Assembly: GCA_964530215.1 (NCBI GenBank) | Contig: CAZHAJ010000034.1 | Span: forward strand, 1 to 14,922 | DNA from: JAAXTT01 sp964530215 | Lineage (GTDB): Bacteria > Bacillota > Desulfotomaculia > Desulfotomaculales > Desulfocucumaceae | DNA length: 14,922 nucleotides | Direction: 5' to 3' | Shown here: positions 7,617 through 12,904 of the stretch, piece after piece | Layout of the letters: each line of letters opens with the position of its first letter | How positions within the stretch are numbered: the first letter of the stretch is position 1 | The notes under the pieces: model-generated | What the model was told of the DNA's origin: nothing | Databases searched by the model: none | What the model saw: only the letters and a program-made list of their open reading frames with translations | Position numbers and translations under genes: made by a program

Positions 7617-7632
7617 TATTATTGATATAATA
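7617..7632 (+). promoter_or_regulatory. lysR extended -10 promoter within a dyad
   Basis: TGATATAAT at 7623-7631 is a perfect TATAAT preceded by TGn, an extended -10 that does not need a strong -35, and none is visible. It lies within a 6-4-6 inverted repeat, TATTAT (7617-7622), TGAT, ATAATA (7627-7632). Self-binding of the LysR protein here would give autorepression, as is common in the family. The dyad is AT-rich, so chance is possible. Confidence 0.55.
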
Positions 7633-7667
7633 GATGATATATGCAAGGCTGGGGGGGGAATTAACCG

Positions 7668-8564
7668 TTGCTTATGCATCAGCTTTATGTTTTCACTAAG
7701 GTGGCAGAAGAAAGAAGTTTTTCAAAAGCCGCCCAAAGCATATACTTAAGCCAGTCAACAGTTAGCACACATATTAATAACCTGGAAAAATACCTGGGGC
7801 ATAAACTGTTTGATCGCCTGGGGAAAGTTGTTAAGTTAAATTGTTATGGGGAAAAACTCTATCCCATAGCAAAAGAGATGCTGGCTTTAAAACAGAAGGC
7901 CATAAATAATGTGCGGGATTATAATGCTAGGCTAGAAGGACATATGAGAATCAGTGCCAGCACAGTTCCTGCCCAGCATATATTACCTGAACTAATCTCA
8001 AAATTTTCAAAAATACACCCAGGCTCCCGCTTCACCATAGATAAGTCAGATTCCAAACAAGTGGCATTATTGCTGACAAAGGGTGAAAGGGACCTGGGTA
8101 TCGTTGGTTATAAATACTTTTCAGATAAACTAAAATTCATACCCCTTATGAAGGAAAAACTCGTTGTCATAACACCCCCCGATCTTTATTTTCCAAACAT
8201 GGTGTCAATCAGTGAGCTAACTGCCCATCCCCTACTCTTTCGCAATAAGGGTTCCGGAACTCAAGCAGTATTAGAGAAAATTTTGCATAACTTTAATGTA
8301 GACATCGCAAAATTAAATATTGTGGGCTATTTCGACAGCGTACAGGTTTTAATCCAATGTGTAAGGGAGGGTATGGGTATTTCGGTAGTATCTGAGATAG
8401 CTGCCTCTGAATTCGTAAAACATAACTTAATAAACGTCTATGAACTGGATGATTTTAGGGAAGTTCGAACCTTTTACCTGGCATACAATAAAAATATAAC
8501 CATATCTCCCCTGATAAGTGAATTTATTAGTTACTGTAACAAAAAAATGCTTTTGTCTATCTAA
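7668..8564 (+). CDS. LysR-family transcriptional regulator, selenium-metabolism-associated type
   Basis: DNA-binding regulator of 298 aa. The N-terminal winged helix-turn-helix spans about residues 3-62, with the HTH core around SFSKAAQSIYLSQSTVSTHI. The effector-binding domain runs from about 90 to 290 and includes ISASTVPAQHILPELISKF and VQCVREGMGISVVSE-like segments (the sequence reads IQCVREGMGISVVSE). The TTG start at 7668 has a run of eight G 9 nt upstream; the in-frame ATG two codons later is less well spaced. Divergent orientation from yedE is the classic LysR arrangement. Overall it resembles the LysR group that NCBI labels selenium-metabolism-associated, recognised from memory and not searched. 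A CysB/CysL-like sulfur regulator is the alternative. It ends 3 nt from the stop of the opposing flavoprotein gene. Confidence 0.88.
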   Translation: MLMHQLYVFTKVAEERSFSKAAQSIYLSQSTVSTHINNLEKYLGHKLFDRLGKVVKLNCYGEKLYPIAKEMLALKQKAINNVRDYNARLEGHMRISASTVPAQHILPELISKFSKIHPGSRFTIDKSDSKQVALLLTKGERDLGIVGYKYFSDKLKFIPLMKEKLVVITPPDLYFPNMVSISELTAHPLLFRNKGSGTQAVLEKILHNFNVDIAKLNIVGYFDSVQVLIQCVREGMGISVVSEIAASEFVKHNLINVYELDDFREVRTFYLAYNKNITISPLISEFISYCNKKMLLSI

Positions 8565-8567
8565 ATA

Positions 8568-9122
8568 TTATTTATTGATTTTCTTTAAAATCCAGGCCAT
8601 ATTTTTCCCCAATGTTTGGAATGTTCTTATACCCTCTTGATCCTCTTGGATGCTTCCCAGTGATAAATTCCAGTAATTGGCTGACGGAATTATCATTTCC
8701 GAAATTCCAAAATAAAAATTTATAGCTGAATAAACAAAATTGGATCCCGCCCTTCGGGCTGCAACCACAGGGGCTCCTACTTTACCCTTCAGCAGCGACC
8801 TGGCGGCAAATCCGCTACGATCAATAAGCGCCTTTACTTCAGAGGTAACATTACTGAAATATGTAGGAGAACCGATGATTATACCATCTGCCTCCACCAT
8901 CTTCTCAATGAAACTATTCATATCATCATCATTACGGGCACACCGGTTATTACCTATCTGCCTGCAACGCATGCAAGCCAGACACCCGAAAACTTTTTTC
9001 CCCCCAAGTTGAATAAATTCCGTTTCAATCCCTTCTTTTTCTAGCTCCTCAAGAACTATCCTGATGGACTGAGCAGTATTCCCATTTGGCTTAGGACTTC
9101 CGTTAAAAGCAACTACCTTCAC
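8568..9122 (-). CDS. Iron-sulfur flavoprotein (Isf-like) / NADPH-dependent FMN reductase family protein
   Basis: A 184-aa flavodoxin-fold protein. FNGSPKPNGNT at residues 6-16 is the FMN phosphate loop and GSPTYFSNVT (84-93) the second flavin contact. Cys47, Cys50, Cys53 and Cys61 form a compact C-x2-C-x2-C-x7-C, the motif that binds the [4Fe-4S] cluster in archaeal and clostridial Isf. It is therefore expected to pass electrons between a ferredoxin-like donor and an acceptor such as oxygen, peroxide, quinone or a xenobiotic. The longer frame begins with GTG 9131, which overlaps the ribosome site. AAGGAG at 9131-9136 is 8 nt from GTG 9122, giving the family-like start MKVVAFNGSP. It is the last gene of the marR-emrA-emrB operon, 26 nt after emrB, so it probably shares the MarR control. 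Confidence 0.87.
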   Translation of the reverse strand: MKVVAFNGSPKPNGNTAQSIRIVLEELEKEGIETEFIQLGGKKVFGCLACMRCRQIGNNRCARNDDDMNSFIEKMVEADGIIIGSPTYFSNVTSEVKALIDRSGFAARSLLKGKVGAPVVAARRAGSNFVYSAINFYFGISEMIIPSANYWNLSLGSIQEDQEGIRTFQTLGKNMAWILKKINK

Positions 9123-9148
9123 ATTAATCACTCCTTATATATTAATAC

Positions 9149-10750
9149 CTACTCAAATTTTGCACTGGTTAATAAAATATTGTCCTTTGCTTCCTGCGTA
9201 ACGGGATGAGCATACTTTTTCTTTTCCTTTAATCTGGCTTCTTCAACTTTCTTTTTGGTTAACAAAAACACAAAGGGAATAATTAAAGCTGTAAGCATAG
9301 AGCTAACCAACAATGCATCCCCTAAACCCTGCATCAAGGAATGCCTTTGCACTATTAGGGCCAAATATGTGTTAGATAACACATCGCCAGTTCCTGGACC
9401 AATAGAAGAATCCGCCATTGACCGAAGGTTATTATAGAAATTAACTGTGCTTACTGAAGTAATATTGATTTCATCGGCCATCCGGGCAGCATGGTATGAC
9501 TGTCTTTGTGTCATTACGTAGGTCATGAAGGCAATACCTAATGAAGAAGATATTTGCCTGACTAAATTATTAATCGCAGATGCCCTTCCCACCAAGTCAG
9601 GATAAATTGTATTCATCCCTGCTGTTGAAAGAGGCATCATACAAAGACCTAAACCCATGGCTCTCAAGACCAATACACTTTGCATCCACCGTAGGTCGGT
9701 GTTTAAGTTTAACGTACTTAATATATATGTAAAAAAACCGGCTGTTGATATTCCTACCAAACCTAAAGGCAGCGCGCCCACTTTATCAAAAAGCCTGCCG
9801 CTGATGGGCATCATCAAACCGGTTGCCAAAGCCATGGGCATCATCAGAATTCCTGTTTCCACAGGAGAAAGACCCCTTAAAGTCTGACAATACATGGGCA
9901 CCAGGAAAATTGCCGAAAACATTGCCACCGAAGAAATACTTACCGCCATAATACTGGCAGCAAAAGCTCTGTTGGAAAACAGTCTCAGCTGAAGCATCGG
10001 ATCGGGTATATGAAGTTCCCATAGGCAAAAAATTAGTAGTAAAAACCCTGATGATACTAGCAAAGTAACAATATATTGGGAATTCCAGCCCTTTATCTGA
10101 CCCTGACTAATGGCTAACAAAAGGCATACTAAGCCGGCACTGGAAAGAAAAAAACCTAAAAAGTCGAATTTCAAATCTTTTTGCATCTCTGTTTCTGCTA
10201 TAAACATATGGGACAGCAAAATGCTTATTATCCCTATGGGAATATTAATGGTAAAAATTAGATGCCAACTGAAGTGATCAACCAGGTAACCGCCAAGGGT
10301 AGGGCCTATGGCCGGGGCCATGGTTGCCGATATACCCCAAACCCCCATGGCCATACCCATCTTTTGCCTGGGGATAATTCTATAAATTATTGACATACTT
10401 AAGGGTATAAGCATACCCCCACCCAATGCTTGCACAACCCGGAATACTATAAGGGAATTATTGCTCCATGCAATACCACAGAGGGCAGATCCCAATGTAA
10501 AAGCCATCATGGAATAGATATAAACCTTTTTATATCCGAACTTGTCTCCCAGATAACCTGTGACGGGGACCACCACACCTGAGGTAAGCAGGTAAGATGT
10601 CATTATCCATTGAATCTGACTGGGATTGACATTGAAAATGGCCATTAATCTGGGCAGAGCAACATTTATAATACTACCATCCAAAATAGCCATAAAAGCC
10701 CCCAAAACCAACACCATAAGTGCGGGCCAAGGCAGGGGACGATTATTCAT
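9149..10750 (-). CDS. DHA2-family MFS multidrug efflux protein (EmrB/QacA-like)
   Basis: A proton-driven drug exporter of the 14-helix DHA2 class, 533 aa, normal for EmrB. The first helix ends in LDGSIINVALP (residues 23-33), the DHA2 motif with the membrane-embedded Asp24. Motif A is GYLGDKFGYKK (65-75), motif B contains Arg104 in RVVQALGGG, and antiporter motif C is APAIGPTLGG (145-154). The C-terminus is a Lys-rich cytoplasmic tail. ATG 10750 has AGGTGG overlapping the emrA stop codon, 7 nt upstream. Only 11 nt separate it from emrA, and the pair should form an EmrAB-type complex. Substrates are unknown; lipophilic drugs or uncouplers are typical for relatives. Confidence 0.93.
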   Translation of the reverse strand: MNNRPLPWPALMVLVLGAFMAILDGSIINVALPRLMAIFNVNPSQIQWIMTSYLLTSGVVVPVTGYLGDKFGYKKVYIYSMMAFTLGSALCGIAWSNNSLIVFRVVQALGGGMLIPLSMSIIYRIIPRQKMGMAMGVWGISATMAPAIGPTLGGYLVDHFSWHLIFTINIPIGIISILLSHMFIAETEMQKDLKFDFLGFFLSSAGLVCLLLAISQGQIKGWNSQYIVTLLVSSGFLLLIFCLWELHIPDPMLQLRLFSNRAFAASIMAVSISSVAMFSAIFLVPMYCQTLRGLSPVETGILMMPMALATGLMMPISGRLFDKVGALPLGLVGISTAGFFTYILSTLNLNTDLRWMQSVLVLRAMGLGLCMMPLSTAGMNTIYPDLVGRASAINNLVRQISSSLGIAFMTYVMTQRQSYHAARMADEINITSVSTVNFYNNLRSMADSSIGPGTGDVLSNTYLALIVQRHSLMQGLGDALLVSSMLTALIIPFVFLLTKKKVEEARLKEKKKYAHPVTQEAKDNILLTSAKFE

Positions 10751-10761
10751 GGGATAACCAC

Positions 10762-11403
10762 CTACTTAATATGAATTCTAACCTTTGCGCTGGTTCCGTG
10801 CATAAGCTTATATCCGTTATAATCCAGCGTAATACTTACCGGAACCCTTTGGACTACTTTCGTAAACCCGGATGATGTATTACTTAAAGGCAACATTGAG
10901 AAAGTAGAGAGAGATGCTCCGGCAATCCTGTCTATTTCACCGCTGAACTCTTTTCCCGGAACAGCATCTAGCCAAACATCCACTCTTTGTCCCGGTTTAA
11001 TTGAAGATAATTTTGTTTCTTCAATATTTGCAGTGATATAGAGATTTTGAGGATCTGTCATCATAAAAATAGGTTGTCCCGGGGAAATAACTTCGCCTGT
11101 ATTTCCCATTTTCTTAATAATAACCCCGTCCATGGGGGCCCTGATAATGGCAGTTTCCGGATTAGTTCCTGGCAACAAAGCATTATCCAACTGAGCCAGG
11201 CTTTGCCCCTTTTTAACCTCTTCATTTTCTCCGGCATTAACATCAATTATCTTGCCTGCCGCCTGGGAACTCACCTTAATTACTGCACCATCAACTTTTG
11301 CATCCTCTGTTTTAACGTAATTAGCATTACTGTACCAATAATAAAAAGTCACTCCCAGTAATGAGAACACCATCAATATTACTGCCAAAATAATTTTTCT
11401 CAT
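10762..11403 (-). CDS. HlyD/EmrA-family efflux adaptor, short form without coiled-coil hairpin
   Basis: Membrane-anchored adaptor partner of the adjacent EmrB-like pump, 213 aa from ATG 11403. A single N-terminal transmembrane helix (about residues 4-22) is followed by VKTEDAKVDGAVIKVSSQAAGKI, the start of the biotinyl-lipoyl domain. The two lipoyl halves are joined by only a short linker (LDNALLPGTNPETAIIRAP), where E. coli EmrA has a long alpha-helical hairpin reaching TolC. A beta-barrel follows. The short form fits a cell without an outer membrane. Only a weak GGTG precedes the start, so it may be translated by coupling to the gene before it. The frame is open further upstream across the N gap, but that extension is an assembly artefact. 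Confidence 0.85.
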   Translation of the reverse strand: MRKIILAVILMVFSLLGVTFYYWYSNANYVKTEDAKVDGAVIKVSSQAAGKIIDVNAGENEEVKKGQSLAQLDNALLPGTNPETAIIRAPMDGVIIKKMGNTGEVISPGQPIFMMTDPQNLYITANIEETKLSSIKPGQRVDVWLDAVPGKEFSGEIDRIAGASLSTFSMLPLSNTSSGFTKVVQRVPVSITLDYNGYKLMHGTSAKVRIHIK

Positions 11404-11450
11404 ATCATCTACACCATACTTTACTGTTTTAATGAATCCGCTTGCCAAAT

Positions 11451-11477
11451 CAAGGTTGGCTGTGTCAGCCAACCTTG
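11451..11477. repeat. Perfect 12-bp inverted repeat beside the assembly gap
   Basis: CAAGGTTGGCTG (11451-11462) and CAGCCAACCTTG (11466-11477) are perfect complements with a 3-nt spacer TGT. No T tract follows on either strand. It lies between the remains of marR and the emrA start. It may be an mRNA hairpin, an operator or part of a dispersed repeat; nearness to the gap suggests it hindered assembly. Confidence 0.6.
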
Positions 11478-11493
11478 GAATCATTAACCAAAA

Positions 11494-11593
11494 NNNNNNN
11501 NNNNNNNNNNNNNNNNNNNNNNNNNNNNNNNNNNNNNNNNNNNNNNNNNNNNNNNNNNNNNNNNNNNNNNNNNNNNNNNNNNNNNNNNNNNNN
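11494..11593. other. Assembly gap of 100 N
   Basis: Exactly 100 undetermined bases, the conventional filler for a gap of unknown size. Only 44 residues of a MarR protein precede it, and such proteins are usually 140-150 aa. If marR is whole, about 300 bases are missing, more than the filler. Reading frames drawn through it are not meaningful. Confidence 0.97.
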
Positions 11594-11727
11594 AAAAATT
11601 GGGGATGGGTCAGCTTATTTTCACAAATTTGTGCCACCCTGCTGGTCATATGTCTGGCTACTTCCTGAAAAACCTCTTCCAGTTCCAATAATATTTTTTG
11701 TTTATTATCATTTTTAGGGGTTGTCAT
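11594..11727 (-). CDS. MarR-family transcriptional regulator, N-terminal part only (cut by the gap)
   Basis: Likely the local repressor of the efflux operon. Forty-four residues are visible from ATG 11727, comprising the long first helix (LLELEEVFQEVARHMTSRVA) and the start of the second, ending in LTHPQF, which matches the LTxxQF segment of MarR proteins ahead of the DNA-binding wing. The rest is lost in the gap. After the gap the two frames other than emrA's both hit stops within nine codons, so marR could end there or inside the gap. GGTGG and GGAG precede the ATG. Position as first gene before emrA-emrB, and an AT-rich palindrome in its own leader, fit an autorepressed MarR that senses the pump's substrates. 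Confidence 0.7.
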
Positions 11728-11746
11728 AACTCCACCACCTATATAT

Positions 11747-11767
11747 TTAAATTCCTTAAGAATTTAA
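11747..11767. promoter_or_regulatory. Candidate MarR operator
   Basis: TTAAATTC (11747-11754) and GAATTTAA (11760-11767) form a perfect 8-5-8 palindrome around CTTAA. It lies between the predicted -10 (11775-11780) and the marR start codon, overlapping the expected transcription start. Size, AT-richness and place match typical MarR-type operators; binding is an inference. Confidence 0.55.
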
Positions 11768-11774
11768 TATGTTA

Positions 11775-11803
11775 AGTCTATTGCTGAATCAATCCCCTGT
11801 CAA
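11775..11803 (-). promoter_or_regulatory. Promoter of the marR-emrA-emrB-flavoprotein operon
   Basis: On the minus strand a perfect TTGACA (11798-11803) is followed after 17 nt by TAGACT (11775-11780, 4 of 6 to consensus). The candidate operator at 11747-11767 follows within 8 nt. The -35 directly abuts the T tract of the upstream terminator. Confidence 0.65.
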
Positions 11804-11806
11804 TAT

Positions 11807-11830
11807 AAAAAAACGGAAACAATTATTTCC
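11807..11830 (-). terminator. Terminator of the acyl-CoA synthetase / BioD-DRTGG operon
   Basis: On the minus strand GGAAAT pairs with GTTTCC (last pair U-G) around loop AATT at 11815-11830, followed by G and seven T ending at 11807. It starts 11 nt after the stop codon of the 11841-12890 gene. The stem is short but the T tract is strong. The wobble pair makes it specific to the minus strand. Confidence 0.65.
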
Positions 11831-11840
11831 CCCCGCAACT

Positions 11841-12890
11841 CTAAATCAATTCTGCCAAAACAGACTTCCAGTCACAGTATTTGCTGATATTTTCTTTTAT
11901 TATTTGAATTGCTTTATTTTCCCCAGGAATTATATGTCTGGTGACTCTGTTTAACATCTCAACAGTGGTATAAGTATCATAATGCACTAAGATTACCGGA
12001 ACCCTCTTCTCATCAGCCCTTGCTAAGACCTTAACATCCGGATACATTCCTCCGGTTAAAATCAATGCCGAAGTACCAGTTTCCAATGCAGCCAAAGCTA
12101 TATCAGATCTGTCACCACCCAATACCACAGCTTTGTTGACAGACCTGCGAAGATACTTAATGGCACCTTCTAAACTCATGGCCCCCACCATAATATCCTC
12201 CACCAACAAATGCAAATAGTCATGTCCCGCCAGAAGTTCTCCTCCTAACTCTTTATAAAACTCTCCCACCGTTGGTGCAGCAATATCATCACACCTGGGA
12301 ATCACACCCAAGGTTCGATATCCCTTTTCTTTTAAAATAGAAGAAAAAATATCTGTTACTTTAGATAATATCGGCAAGGGGATATTATTAAACACTGTTC
12401 CCAACAACTGTATATTTTTAGATGCCACTAAATCATTTAAAAAAATTGTTTCATCCAGACTAAAATCATTTTCTATTTTTACCGTAACCAAAACCCCGGC
12501 ATTAAATTTCATTGCCAATGATAAATCATCCAAACCCCAGCTTTTATATATATGCGGCTTAATAGCTCCGTCAATTATTACGATATCCATATCCTTTGAT
12601 ACTGAGGTATAAGCTTTTTGAATAGTATCAAATAAGTGAGTATTTACTACAGACGTTAAGTAAGACTGTCCTGCCCGACAAGGAACAATCTCACTTATAG
12701 GACTTTCCATCTCCAATACTTCCTTCATCAAGACAGCATCTTCATCCACCTGACTGTTTATCCTGGGAGGAATACCTACAGGCTTAAAGTAAGCGACCTT
12801 TTTGCCTAATTCTTTAAACTTTAAGGCCAGACCTAGAGCCATCATCGTCTTGCCGGTACCTGGGTAACCAATAATATACAGGTTTTTCAA
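11841..12890 (-). CDS. BioD-like P-loop / DRTGG-domain protein (phosphotransacetylase N-terminal-like family)
   Basis: A 349-aa cytoplasmic protein. GYPGTGKT at residues 8-15 is the P-loop of the dethiobiotin-synthetase-like domain found at the N-terminus of long phosphate acetyltransferases. KPVG near residue 36 and VIIDGA near residue 106 fit that fold. Residues of about 215-320 form a DRTGG-type domain (GDRSDIALAALETG, then LILTGG). The catalytic phosphotransacetylase domain is absent, so it is unlikely to be an acyltransferase; databases often call this family 'phosphotransacetylase family protein' for its homology alone. The TTG start at 12890 is 8 nt from GAGGTGA. It follows the acyl-CoA synthetase by 14 nt and ends in its own terminator, suggesting a regulatory or sensing role for acetyl-CoA/acetate metabolism (inference). 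Confidence 0.8.
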   Translation of the reverse strand: MKNLYIIGYPGTGKTMMALGLALKFKELGKKVAYFKPVGIPPRINSQVDEDAVLMKEVLEMESPISEIVPCRAGQSYLTSVVNTHLFDTIQKAYTSVSKDMDIVIIDGAIKPHIYKSWGLDDLSLAMKFNAGVLVTVKIENDFSLDETIFLNDLVASKNIQLLGTVFNNIPLPILSKVTDIFSSILKEKGYRTLGVIPRCDDIAAPTVGEFYKELGGELLAGHDYLHLLVEDIMVGAMSLEGAIKYLRRSVNKAVVLGGDRSDIALAALETGTSALILTGGMYPDVKVLARADEKRVPVILVHYDTYTTVEMLNRVTRHIIPGENKAIQIIKENISKYCDWKSVLAELI

Positions 12891-12904
12891 ATTTGATCAC
12901 CTCA

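Noticed and set aside
8568..9122. Possible selenoprotein in or near the selenium locus
   Set aside because: The flavoprotein has all four cluster Cys as normal codons, and no gene here has an in-frame TGA followed by continued homology.
10762..11727. A single 321-aa regulator-adaptor fusion protein
   Set aside because: The frame crosses 100 N, and the two sides belong to unrelated families. It is treated as partial marR plus complete emrA.
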